This document shows positions 16,809 to 26,327 of a stretch of DNA of 64,000 nt, in pieces. A program made the translations under genes and the position numbers. The first letter of the stretch is position 1; the number at the start of each line of letters is the position of its first letter. Under the pieces are notes generated by a model. The model made no database searches, had not been told where the DNA came from, and saw only the letters and a program-made list of their open reading frames with translations. This DNA is from Tritrichomonas musculus (taxonomy: Eukaryota; Parabasalia; Tritrichomonadida; Tritrichomonadidae): contig JAPFFF010000061.1 of the NCBI GenBank assembly GCA_039105265.1, positions 682,001-746,000 of the forward strand, in the 5' to 3' direction.

Positions 16809-17675
16809 TTTTGAAGAAGAAAAAAAATTAAAAAAAAATTAAATTTGAAAAATAAATTTTATTAATCCACTTTTTGAATAGAATAATATAAATGTGAAAA
16901 TTTCATGTTTACAGTTGATTTGAGAATCTGATTTTTAAAATATATATTACTATATAAGTCCGCAATATAATTGTATAATTACTTTGTTTCACTGAGCTAA
17001 AGAAGTTGATTATTAAAAATGTTAATATTTTTTTCACACTGATTTCATAGAATAAACTTATTATGATACTGTAAAACGTTGTTTTATTGATGTTCTTGTG
17101 TAACTAATTGCGATTAGCTATTTTATTTGAAATTTGAATTTTCAAGATATTAGATGAGATAATCATCTGAAACCAAAAATCGAAAAAGTGAAATATTTGA
17201 AATTGGGGTTATGTGATGATTACAAATATATATGATATTTGTTCCAAAAGATGCTCTGGATATAAAATTCGAAAAATCGGAAATTTCCGTAAAATTGAGA
17301 GAGCATTGAATTATAAAAATTTTATAATTGAATAGAAGATGCCATGCTCAGAATTTATCAGATTTCTCTGATGAATTTTATTTAAGAAGTAATTCAATTT
17401 ATCAGATTCTGCAGAATTCTTTCACAATTATTACAGAGAAATCGGATGATTTTAATTTGAATAGTAATTCAAAATTACAGATTTGTCGGATGATTTTAAT
17501 TTGAGAACTCTATCAAAAATACAGATTTGTCGGATGATTCTAATTTGAATAGTAATTCAATTTTACCGAAAAATTAGATTTATAAGATAATTCAAATAAC
17601 GAATAAAAAAAATATTTTTAATAATCACGTTTTTCATATATTTTTTCGAGTATGGGATTTCCCATAGTCGTCATT
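16809..17675. other. AT-rich intergenic region with degenerate 44-bp repeats
   Basis: No gene is seen. The left 500 bp are AT-rich without clear structure. From about 17355 to 17600 a ~44-bp unit of the form cagatttgtcggatgatttt, continuing to ttgaatagtaattcaa, recurs about four to five times with changes. At 17651-17666 a 7-bp inverted repeat (TATGGGA-tt-TCCCATA) lies just after the polymerase stop and might mark its 3' end. Confidence 0.5.
17355..17600. repeat. degenerate ~44-bp tandem repeats
   Basis: Recurrent unit with 'cagatttgtcggatgatt' followed by 'aatttgaatagtaattcaa'. The best pair of copies starts near 17478 and 17522; weaker ones start near 17369 and 17403. Possible replication or end-binding repeats; the role is unknown. 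Confidence 0.55.
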
Positions 17676-20600
17676 TCATTGAATAATATAATCATTAGCA
17701 GTAATTCCTTTAACAAATGGTGCACATGAATTATTTTCTAAAACAATCATTTTTGTATGTAAACCAGTTAACGCATTTTTTTGAATAGTCAATTTTGACA
17801 TTTGATTTCCATTCATTTGAAGATTAATATTCTTACCTTGTTTAACAGAATTGTTTTCAATAATATCTTTATAATCTGGATATTTAATATCATTCTTTTT
17901 AAGTGATACTCCTTTCAATTTTAATGATTTGGTTTGCCCATTATTATTCCAAATGGTGTAACATTTTGGAGCAAGTGCAATTTGATTATCCCCATATTTC
18001 TCAACACTTAGACCTAATATCTTTTTTTCATCTTCGATTGTTCCAATATTAGGATTTGGCATGAATTTATAAATATGTTTGTCATAGTATTCTTTGTTTT
18101 TGATAATGTAATCGAAATTTTGAGTTGGTGGTTCATTTGGATTCCCGGCAATAGCCCAGTAATATGAATCGGTATCGAGGGATGTTAAATGTAAACGTTC
18201 CATATCCAAGCATCGATTCATGAAATCATAATAGAAAGTCAAATACCAGAATTTTGCATTATCTAATGTCCAAAGAGATTCTTGGATGCAAGTTGTGCAA
18301 TGATATGATTTGGGTGAATGTTGTATCATAAATGTGTTATCATTTAATTGAGCACCACCCATGTATGTTTGTGATATAATTGATTGATAAGCCTTATTTG
18401 CATCACAGTTTTTGATTTTTGAGAACTTCTCAGTATTCATTCCATCATATCCATAAGAACCATTCATTGAGATTTTGTAAAATTTTTCATTGCCTTTAGT
18501 TTTACCAGAGATGATATCTTGACGTTTTTTCATAAATTCATTAACAAATTGGTTGAATCCAGTGTGACATTCATATTGTGAAACAGATTTGACATCATCG
18601 ATTACCAATCCATGGTCAAGAAGGAACCAAAGGTAATAATTTGAGAAAACCATGTATTCCCCATTTGTGTCAAGCAACATTGTTAATTTACGTTCTTCCT
18701 TATCGATTGAATTTAAATTGTTTGATTTCATGTAATTGTACATGTATGAACCAATTGTTTCTTCATTATTTGTGATATTAATGTTTCGAAATACTGGTGG
18801 GAAATTAATGAAATAATTGATTTTTGATTTGGGACAAGATAGTTTCACAACAGCATAGAAAACATAATTTGGTTTATTTGAAAAACGTGATTTTGAAGTT
18901 ATGATTTTCATACAACGTTCTCGAGATTGTTTATCCTTTGCTTCAATCCTTCGAATGAAAGCACCTGGCATGAACATAATTCCTCCATGGTACTTAATAA
19001 ATGGATGTGAATTTGATGAAAATGATGAAGGATAAAGTGAATTAAAATCAATTCCAAGAATATGTGTTTGAACGTTTTGAGTTTCAACTCCGTTTTCAAC
19101 GCTTCGCGTTTCATAAGAGATTACCTTGTTATTAATTCCGTCGTAACGGAATTTGTTGATATGAGTTTCACCTTTGATGTTAACACGATGCATTACATTT
19201 GATAATCCACCAGCAATTGCATTTCGAATTGTATAATATTCATCTTCATTATTTATCAAAGTTGGAAGATGATGTAGTTTACAATATTTTTTTAATTGAA
19301 TTCTTAATGCAGTTATTTTTGGGTCATCTCGTTTTCGAAGTTTATTACATTCAGCGCAAGCCAACAAACAATTTGAAAATTCATGTCCAATATCATTGTT
19401 AATTCTATCAAGAGTTGGTTTGTTTTGATATGTGAAATGCTCTTTACAAAGATGACATTTACCTTTAATTGGGTCATTGTAAAGTTTGAGAAATTCTTTG
19501 TAATCATTGGACGAAACACATTTTGAAAGGTCTCTTTTAGGGTTATGAGTAAGATTGTATCGTTCATCTTGTTTGTAATAATTTTCACATTTGAATTGCC
19601 ACCATTTAGGATTTGGAATGAATTCGTTGTATTTATGTATAGGATTGTAATTTTCATGAGGATTGAAATCCTTGTATGCCAGAGCATATTTTATACAAGA
19701 TGCATTCTTAGATAATGATAAATTGGATATCAAATCAACTTTGTATTGAGCATTGAGTTGAATTAAATTGTCAATTGGTTTAATCATCATTTCAACATCA
19801 TTGTCATTATAAGCAAGCAAGTAATCCCATCGTGTTTTATAGTTTTTAGCATCTTCGAGATAGATTTGATAATCAGATTCTGAGAGTGGATTTTTTTGGT
19901 TGAGATAGCTGTCAAAGTCGTTGTATGAAAATGGTTCAGATTTAGATAATACTTCATTATAGTTTGATGAATTGACAGCCTCATATGGGAAAACACCTTT
20001 CACAGAATTAGTTTCACCACCAAAATCAATACCGAATTGTTTTAATGTACCTCCAGCAACAAATGATTGAGCATCAATGAATCGTAATTTTGTTGGAAGA
20101 TGGTCTGAAACAAGTATGAATTGTTTTAATGAAGATATTGTTCCAATTAATGAATTTGATTCAACTTTCCAGTGTGAGTAATTAAGATATTTCTTGAACA
20201 AATTAGAATCAAATCTTGATGAATTAAATCCGAAAACGGTTATGGTATAAATATTTGTATCAATATCATAAATTTTATCAGCAGGGAGAAACGATTTGTC
20301 ATAAACGATTTTATCATTCAGTACTTCCATCGATTGTTCGAACAACCATGAAATCCATTCTGGAATAAATTCTTCTGATTCTCTTAATGAGAAATGTTTT
20401 GTAATTAATCCTGAAGATAATTTAACACATGAAGCAACTGAAAGAGGTATTAATCGTGAATTGATTACAGTTGAATCAGAAATCGATTTGTTAACTGATT
20501 GTTCCATCGTTTCAAAATCGTATGTCATATAATAAATGTTAGGTTTCCATTCTAAATCGTATGCCAAACAATATTCATAAACTGGATTGTTTAAGATATG

Positions 20601-22454
20601 TGGACAGAATGGAAGTGGTTCCTTGTTTGGAATAAAGTTCTTCTTGAAAACTCCATCACAATGTTTGACATGAGATTCAAATCGATGTAGGTTTTCAGCT
20701 CCTCGATGAGTGTATGAATGACATTTTGGACAAATATGTATTTGAGTTAGTTTTTCAGGATTCTTAATATACATAATATGAATAATTTGGTCTTTCGAGA
20801 AAAGTAATGCAGAATGAGTTGGATAAGATTTATCGAAAAACCATTGTTCAGATAAGTCGTAATATGAAGAATTATCAGTTTTAGTAAATTCGTAAATATT
20901 AATATTGAAATGATGTTTCTTAGCTAATTCTTCCATTTGTTCCATCGTTACTCCTTTGAATTCTTTGAGAATCTTTAATCCTTGTTTTGGAATTTTGGTG
21001 TTATATTCAATGTTATGTTCTTTGAGAAGGATTTTTTTAGCAACCTTAGTTCTATCTTGTACTCGATATTTTTGAGTGTCTGCAAGTTTATGTATTTCAA
21101 CATTATTTACAATTATGATATCACTCAAACAGATTGCAAGAAATCGATAGAAACATAATTTATCATCTTCATTGTCAGATATAATAAAATCATTTTTGAT
21201 GAATTCTTCTGGTAAATCTTTGATATGTCCAGTAACCTTTCGCATTCGTGAGACAGTAAATGAAACTGAACCAACGATTGTTAATTTAGTTGATGAAGAT
21301 GTTGTTTCATATGAATGGAGATTTGATTCAATATACATTTTAACATAATCAAGGTCCTGAATTGAATTTACAATAATTGGAATTGATTCTTTAAAGTTTC
21401 TCCATTTGATTTCACGAGCCTCATATTCATATTGATTTTCTTCATTATCATCAAAATTAGGTATTGGAGATTCAAATACACCAGATATTTGAAAATGAAT
21501 TTTGAATGGTTTGAGTTCAGTATCAAAAACTTGTTGTAATGATTCGAAGATTTGATTTAATGATGAGATTTGATTGAAATAATAAATAACAATTGGGGAA
21601 ACATCGAATTGTTTCTGAGCAATATTTGTTTCGGGATAGTTGTTATAATGTTTCCAAGCATTAACAGCCTTATCAAAATCTTGTGGTTTATTAATCATAA
21701 GGTAATCATTGTGCTTTGATTTAAATTTGTTATTGAATTTATCAAGATATTCATATAATTCTTCGTTTTCAGGAATATAATATTCAAGTAAATGGGATTT
21801 ATCGTGAATTTCTTTTTGTTCAATTTTCTTGAGATTCTCTTGTTTATTATATTGTTTGATTAATTGAATTGCATTGTCAACTGCTTCATTTGCACGTTTA
21901 ATTGCATCTTCGATTTCATAATGTCGTTTAATTTTATTTTGCTCTTGTTCAAAGTATTCAACATCAGATTCATTTGGTTGTTCATCTTCATAAAATGTTT
22001 CACGATTTGCAATATTATTGTTATAATTTTGTTCATTTCGTTGATTCTGATATTCTTGATTGATTTGAGATTGTTGTTCATTAAAATAGTGAATATCAGA
22101 TTCATTTGGTTGTTCATCATCATAAAATGATTCACGTTTTGATATATTTTCATAATTTCGTTCATAAGATTCATTTAATAATTGTTTGTGACGTTCTTGT
22201 TCATGAATAATGAAGTTATCAAGACCTTCTTCAAATTCATTATCATCTTTAAAATCAGGATTAATTATTCCTTGAGCGTTATGTTGATTTAGATATGTAT
22301 ATAATGTTCTGATATTTCGTAATTTAGCACCTCCTCGATATCGACGAGTATCTGCAATTTCAAGATTTTCATTAAGTCCTTGATTAATATTATTAATAGA
22401 TTCAACAATATCGTCATTAGTAAAATCAATAAATGAATTTTGGTTGAAAGCCAT
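17676..22454 (-). CDS. POLB: protein-primed-type DNA polymerase B with OTU-like, zinc and HNH parts
   Basis: The element's replicative polymerase, 1592 aa, apparently whole. N-terminal ~400 residues: charged, helical. About 430-565: a region with 'DNEDDKLCFYRFLAICL' and later 'IIHIMYI', which could be an OTU-like cysteine peptidase fold (inference). About 575-600: 'CPKCHSYTH...FESHVKHC', a zinc-finger pattern. Exonuclease motifs: 'YDFETMEQ' (~645), 'FGFNSSRFDSNLF', 'YNDNDVEMM'. About 1000-1050: an HNH endonuclease pattern (C-x2-C, 'LDRINNDIGHE', 'CAECNKLRKRDD'). Polymerase motifs: 'DFNSLYPSSF' (~1136), 'SMNGSYGYDGMN' (~1331), 'LDTDSYYW' (~1427). A hairpin at 19098-19110 accounts for ~9 extra residues relative to the copy in C. 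Confidence 0.85.
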   Translation of the reverse strand: MAFNQNSFIDFTNDDIVESINNINQGLNENLEIADTRRYRGGAKLRNIRTLYTYLNQHNAQGIINPDFKDDNEFEEGLDNFIIHEQERHKQLLNESYERNYENISKRESFYDDEQPNESDIHYFNEQQSQINQEYQNQRNEQNYNNNIANRETFYEDEQPNESDVEYFEQEQNKIKRHYEIEDAIKRANEAVDNAIQLIKQYNKQENLKKIEQKEIHDKSHLLEYYIPENEELYEYLDKFNNKFKSKHNDYLMINKPQDFDKAVNAWKHYNNYPETNIAQKQFDVSPIVIYYFNQISSLNQIFESLQQVFDTELKPFKIHFQISGVFESPIPNFDDNEENQYEYEAREIKWRNFKESIPIIVNSIQDLDYVKMYIESNLHSYETTSSSTKLTIVGSVSFTVSRMRKVTGHIKDLPEEFIKNDFIISDNEDDKLCFYRFLAICLSDIIIVNNVEIHKLADTQKYRVQDRTKVAKKILLKEHNIEYNTKIPKQGLKILKEFKGVTMEQMEELAKKHHFNINIYEFTKTDNSSYYDLSEQWFFDKSYPTHSALLFSKDQIIHIMYIKNPEKLTQIHICPKCHSYTHRGAENLHRFESHVKHCDGVFKKNFIPNKEPLPFCPHILNNPVYEYCLAYDLEWKPNIYYMTYDFETMEQSVNKSISDSTVINSRLIPLSVASCVKLSSGLITKHFSLRESEEFIPEWISWLFEQSMEVLNDKIVYDKSFLPADKIYDIDTNIYTITVFGFNSSRFDSNLFKKYLNYSHWKVESNSLIGTISSLKQFILVSDHLPTKLRFIDAQSFVAGGTLKQFGIDFGGETNSVKGVFPYEAVNSSNYNEVLSKSEPFSYNDFDSYLNQKNPLSESDYQIYLEDAKNYKTRWDYLLAYNDNDVEMMIKPIDNLIQLNAQYKVDLISNLSLSKNASCIKYALAYKDFNPHENYNPIHKYNEFIPNPKWWQFKCENYYKQDERYNLTHNPKRDLSKCVSSNDYKEFLKLYNDPIKGKCHLCKEHFTYQNKPTLDRINNDIGHEFSNCLLACAECNKLRKRDDPKITALRIQLKKYCKLHHLPTLINNEDEYYTIRNAIAGGLSNVMHRVNIKGETHINKFRYDGINNKVISYETRSVENGVETQNVQTHILGIDFNSLYPSSFSSNSHPFIKYHGGIMFMPGAFIRRIEAKDKQSRERCMKIITSKSRFSNKPNYVFYAVVKLSCPKSKINYFINFPPVFRNINITNNEETIGSYMYNYMKSNNLNSIDKEERKLTMLLDTNGEYMVFSNYYLWFLLDHGLVIDDVKSVSQYECHTGFNQFVNEFMKKRQDIISGKTKGNEKFYKISMNGSYGYDGMNTEKFSKIKNCDANKAYQSIISQTYMGGAQLNDNTFMIQHSPKSYHCTTCIQESLWTLDNAKFWYLTFYYDFMNRCLDMERLHLTSLDTDSYYWAIAGNPNEPPTQNFDYIIKNKEYYDKHIYKFMPNPNIGTIEDEKKILGLSVEKYGDNQIALAPKCYTIWNNNGQTKSLKLKGVSLKKNDIKYPDYKDIIENNSVKQGKNINLQMNGNQMSKLTIQKNALTGLHTKMIVLENNSCAPFVKGITANDYIIQ

Positions 22455-22801
22455 TTATCAAAAATAAAAATGTGGAAAAAAATTAGTTCAAAAATTAATT
22501 TTATAACTTGTTCTCAGATTCATTCTGGAGCCCTTATTTAAAATCAAGCTTCGCTTGACTGTGGCGTAAAGCGCCGAAATTAAATCCCGAATTAACTTTG
22601 AAATAAATTTTAAAATGAGTGTTTAGCGCTTTATGACAGGCCTTGTTCTACAACAGATTATGGAGGCCAATTAAAATTTAAACCCTGTGGATAAGTTTTT
22701 CGTTAATTTTTAAAATGAGGTTTTGAGCTTGGTTCCTGGTATTGGGAGACCTAGAAAAATTATTCGACCACCAATACGAACATACATATACTACTTGGGT
22801 G
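22455..22801. other. divergent intergenic region with hairpins
   Basis: It lies between the polymerase start and the second fibre-like gene. It holds the hairpin TCAAGC-ttc-GCTTGA (22544-22558) and a GGCG...CGCC pair just after it. Two similar lines, each an A/T stretch followed by 'aattttaaaatgag', occur near 22604 and 22702. No gene is seen. Confidence 0.5.
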
Positions 22802-25800
22802 ATGTTATCATATAGAAATAGAGGTTTTGACAGAAATTGGAGAAATAGCTATTCAGAGAGTGTTTCAGTTATGGTTGAATTATTGAATCAAGGCCGATTT
22901 TTAGGAAAAGGCCAAATTGTTCAATATGGAGGTGAATGGGTTTGGCGCCATCATGTAGACCCCGTTGATGATATTAAATTATTATCAGATGAAATAGCAG
23001 ATATTAATATTAATAATAATTTGCCAGCAAATATTTCAGGAGTGAATTCAGTAAATGAATTATTAGAAAGCTATGATATCAATATTTTGAAAGAAGATGG
23101 CCGAACAATTGATGAGAAAAAACCGGTTTTAGGCAATTTCAATATATTAGCAAATTTGAATGTAAATGGATTAATAAACGGTGTTGATATTGAAAAATTA
23201 GCTACGTCATCAGATAAGACAGATTCACTTTTTAATATAAAATTTGGAGTTCCAGAATTCAATGTGAAAAATGAAAACGTTGAAGGGGATACAAAAACAA
23301 TCAATAATGTAAATTATAATATATTGAAAATTAAAATCAACGATGATGATATTGAACAAAAATTGAAAGCTTTCAATGGGAATATATTCAAAATAATTCT
23401 CAGAAAAGATGTTGTTTATGACACAGAAGGACGATATATCAAAGAATTTTTCATAAGCGTTCATGATAATCATATTCAATGTCCGATAATAGCTTATGAT
23501 GAAGAATCGAAAGGATATACAAATAAATGTTCTGAAGATAGCTCTCAATTTTTCATAGCTTTTGATGAGCGTCTCAATATTGTGCCATATACGTTATGGA
23601 TGAACGGTGATTTGAGTATAATGAATCAAACAAGTCAGGATTTAATTGAATCGAATAAACCAGTTTTTAAGTGCAAAATAATTGAAGCAGATAATGCTCT
23701 CAAATTACACAAAAGTGACGTTCATTATTTCTATAAGCCTTCAATTATTTCAGATGATAATGATTATTATAAAATGATTTTTGAAGTACCCTCAGATTAT
23801 ACAATACCACCGCATTTACAATTTAAATTCAAAGAATATTGTTTTGGAAATAAATGGGACTTAATATGGGATGGAACTAAATGGGATGGCAAAAATATCC
23901 AAGGCAAATCAAATGGAAAAATAATAAATAAATGCAATACAAGAGCAAAAAAAGATGCTTATGATGCTATTGGTGCATGTGTTATGATGAAGAATGATGA
24001 CTGGAATAAAAAATTCTTTACTGATAATATATGGTATACAAATGTTAATGAAAAGAATTTAATGCAAGCATTTATCAGAAGACCTGTTAGAGGAGAAGGA
24101 TGGGAAAAAGATGGCAAAATTGAATTGAAAGTGAAATTTAATGATGGCACTTTGAAAAATGGAAATGAAATAGGTGTTGATTGGGGAAACACAAATTTCA
24201 GTCATTCAGTTGAAGGCTATGATCTTTATGCAATTGAAATATTAATATATAATTATTCGAAACGAACTTTTGAGGTGAAAAACATTGAGGAAATTTTCTT
24301 GGATATCTATTCACCAAATTCAGATATAGCAAATCGAATGTCATTTCGCCTTGAGGGAGTTCACCATGTTGAAAGGAACGATACAGCTTATTGCGATACT
24401 ATCGGTGTTCTCGATACAATTGAAAAAATCTCTTATCGTTATGAAGATTCAAAAATTGATGCAAGTCATAGAAATATTGAATTATATCTGAAAAAGGATT
24501 TGGTGGATCCAGTAGATGAGGTCAATTGGGATGGAATTATGAATCCTTTCAAATATATTATTCAGCAACAATTTTATGAAATAACACCAAATCCAAATGC
24601 AGCAACCACACTTTATACAGATTATAATATCACAAGTTCTAAAATCATAACCGCCGATAACATCACGACGATGAGAAGTGATTTAAATTTAGTGACAAAT
24701 AATTTGGATGTCGTATCGTACGATTTGAATGAAATGAGTCATAGAGTTAACGTACTTGATTCAGAAATTGTTCAAGTCAAAAACATAACTCAACATTTAG
24801 AGAATGACGTTAAGCATTTAAGAATTGTCTCATATACTGCCCTAGCTTTTGGTATAGCAGGCACAGTAGGGAGTGCAGCATCTATCGGCATGCAACTTTT
24901 TCCACATGGTATCCAAATTTTAAAAGCAGCTTTTTCTAGCTTTTTCAGAGGTTTACGAATGAGATTAAGAGTTGCAGGTCAACCATATTGGCAAGTTATG
25001 AGAGTATGGCCTGGGATGGAACTAAGGAGCATAACCACCGATATTTCACCTGTTATTAATTGGTGCAATTCAGAATATACAAATTTAGACGATATCCCTT
25101 ATACTGAAGAAGATGATAATCCAGAAGAATATAGTTTATCGGTTTCAGCCTCTTATGAATTATGTAATCAATTCAGAGAAACATTGAAACCTATTTTCAA
25201 ATTATTGGCCTTAAAGGTGGATGAAATAGCCAATGAATTTGAAAATAATGATTTTATTTCAAAAAGTGATTTGAAAAGAGACGATACAATTGACATTAAT
25301 GGCAAATTAATTGATGGCAAAATACATTTAGAAGCTGAGGATACAATAAGTGAAGGAATTATCAAAGTCAGGATTATGATCATGAAAGTAAGCGAATATA
25401 ATGATATAGACTATGAAGAGAATTATCCAATAATTCATATATCAAATGGAGAGATATCGAACTATGAGGGCACAGAGAACTTTCCAACTGCTTCTCTCCA
25501 AGACAAAACTATAATTATTGATAACCCAAAGAGACATAGAATTAGTGCAATCAGCATCAAAGAGAACACAGCGATAAGAAGTATGAAATATTCTGTAAAT
25601 GATATAGCATATATGAGTGACATTGATGCGCTTAATAAAAAGATTGATCAAATAGAAGAAAACTCACATACAAACGATGAAAACATAGCAAAAATAATGA
25701 ATACTTATCCTACTGTTGATGAAACAAATGAGGCTTTAGATGTGCTCAAAGGCAGAATTGAGACATTAGAGGCTGAAAATACCACATTAAAGGCTACGAT

Positions 25801-26215
25801 AGCCGCTTTTGAAGCTAGAATTTATGCGCTTGAACCACATGAACCACCAACACCAACTTTGCCTGATTTCTATCAAGGGTTTACATATCGTGAAGTTGGT
25901 GAAGATGATTATTACACTATTAGGGAAAGACAACAAGGAGTATTGTATTTTGATTTTAATTTTGCTATTATTAATGATGATACAGAATATGTTGGAGTAT
26001 TTGAAGATTTCAATGAAGTCGTACACTATGTTAGGTTCAAATGGGATAAAGAGAATGATAAATGTATATATTATCTTGATGAATTAAATGGAAATACAGA
26101 ACCTTTAACTCAAGATTCAGGTGATTATTGTAAAGTTCCAGATGAACTACAGGATTCATTTGATTCAACAATATATCATCGTGAAGCATATCTTGAAGTT
26201 TATTCAAAACCATAA
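22802..26215 (+). CDS. second fibre-like protein with coiled coils and hydrophobic segment
   Basis: About 1137 aa from the first ATG. The open frame reaches 60 bp further up but only through a TTG, and a stop precedes that. I do not recognise a family. Seen: an aromatic N-terminus ('SYRNRGFDRNWRNSY', 'GGEWVWRHHVDP'), a phage-fibre-like stretch 'FNILANLNVNGLINGVDIEKL', a long beta-rich body, a hydrophobic segment 'ALAFGIAGTVGSAASIGMQL' (about 690-715) after a coiled coil, and C-terminal heptads (about 960-1030) followed by 'PHEPPTPTLPDFYQG' and a small terminal domain. It reads as a large surface or attachment protein. It lies at the edge of region A, next to the polymerase. Function is inference. 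Confidence 0.55.
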   Translation: MLSYRNRGFDRNWRNSYSESVSVMVELLNQGRFLGKGQIVQYGGEWVWRHHVDPVDDIKLLSDEIADININNNLPANISGVNSVNELLESYDINILKEDGRTIDEKKPVLGNFNILANLNVNGLINGVDIEKLATSSDKTDSLFNIKFGVPEFNVKNENVEGDTKTINNVNYNILKIKINDDDIEQKLKAFNGNIFKIILRKDVVYDTEGRYIKEFFISVHDNHIQCPIIAYDEESKGYTNKCSEDSSQFFIAFDERLNIVPYTLWMNGDLSIMNQTSQDLIESNKPVFKCKIIEADNALKLHKSDVHYFYKPSIISDDNDYYKMIFEVPSDYTIPPHLQFKFKEYCFGNKWDLIWDGTKWDGKNIQGKSNGKIINKCNTRAKKDAYDAIGACVMMKNDDWNKKFFTDNIWYTNVNEKNLMQAFIRRPVRGEGWEKDGKIELKVKFNDGTLKNGNEIGVDWGNTNFSHSVEGYDLYAIEILIYNYSKRTFEVKNIEEIFLDIYSPNSDIANRMSFRLEGVHHVERNDTAYCDTIGVLDTIEKISYRYEDSKIDASHRNIELYLKKDLVDPVDEVNWDGIMNPFKYIIQQQFYEITPNPNAATTLYTDYNITSSKIITADNITTMRSDLNLVTNNLDVVSYDLNEMSHRVNVLDSEIVQVKNITQHLENDVKHLRIVSYTALAFGIAGTVGSAASIGMQLFPHGIQILKAAFSSFFRGLRMRLRVAGQPYWQVMRVWPGMELRSITTDISPVINWCNSEYTNLDDIPYTEEDDNPEEYSLSVSASYELCNQFRETLKPIFKLLALKVDEIANEFENNDFISKSDLKRDDTIDINGKLIDGKIHLEAEDTISEGIIKVRIMIMKVSEYNDIDYEENYPIIHISNGEISNYEGTENFPTASLQDKTIIIDNPKRHRISAISIKENTAIRSMKYSVNDIAYMSDIDALNKKIDQIEENSHTNDENIAKIMNTYPTVDETNEALDVLKGRIETLEAENTTLKATIAAFEARIYALEPHEPPTPTLPDFYQGFTYREVGEDDYYTIRERQQGVLYFDFNFAIINDDTEYVGVFEDFNEVVHYVRFKWDKENDKCIYYLDELNGNTEPLTQDSGDYCKVPDELQDSFDSTIYHREAYLEVYSKP

Positions 26216-26261
26216 ATGTTAGCTAATTCTATTTATTTTTTTTGCTTAAACCTATCCCTAA

Positions 26262-26326
26262 TGAAATCATCGGCGCAGTTAGGTCTGGGCGACCGTTAAG
26301 GGCGCACAGCCTAACGTATACTACTT
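26262..26326. repeat. 65-bp inverted pair, left copy (near-palindromic)
   Basis: Matches the reverse complement of 36559-36623 with one mismatch visible. The core is itself an imperfect palindrome (GTTAGG...CCTAAC around GC-rich arms). It directly abuts the partial Maverick gene that begins at 26328. GC-rich compared with its surroundings. No target-site duplication is visible outside the pair. Confidence 0.8.
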
Positions 26327-26327
26327 C

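Larger units (their letters stand above)
1..26215. mobile_element. Maverick/Polinton family-1 copy A (left end outside window)
   Basis: Virus-like Maverick (Polinton) element, recognised from its set of packaging ATPase, double-jelly-roll capsid protein, rve integrase and protein-primed-type DNA polymerase B. Gene order from 1 kb: coiled-coil genes, fibre, large conserved protein, minor capsid candidate, integrase, capsid, small genes, ATPase, KilA-N, polymerase, second fibre. The reading frames look largely whole, which suggests a young copy. The left end lies outside the window and no terminal repeat was identified, so both limits are approximate. The first 0.95 kb repeats a block also found at 12.3-13.4 kb. 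The polymerase sits at the right side, opposite to copy C, so this span could be two joined elements. Confidence 0.8.

Noticed and set aside
21860-22174. Frames rich in M, N and I opposite or within the polymerase N-terminus
   Set aside because: Frame-shifted shadows of the charged N-terminal part of the polymerase.
22742-22801. Upstream start of the second fibre-like gene at a TTG
   Set aside because: A eukaryotic gene would rarely start at TTG; the first ATG is at 22802. The gene may instead have lost its true 5' end.
26262-26326. tRNA-like look of the 65-bp repeat (GGCGCAGTTAGG resembles an A box)
   Set aside because: No B box, no acceptor stem and no anticodon arm could be drawn; the palindromic structure explains the sequence better.
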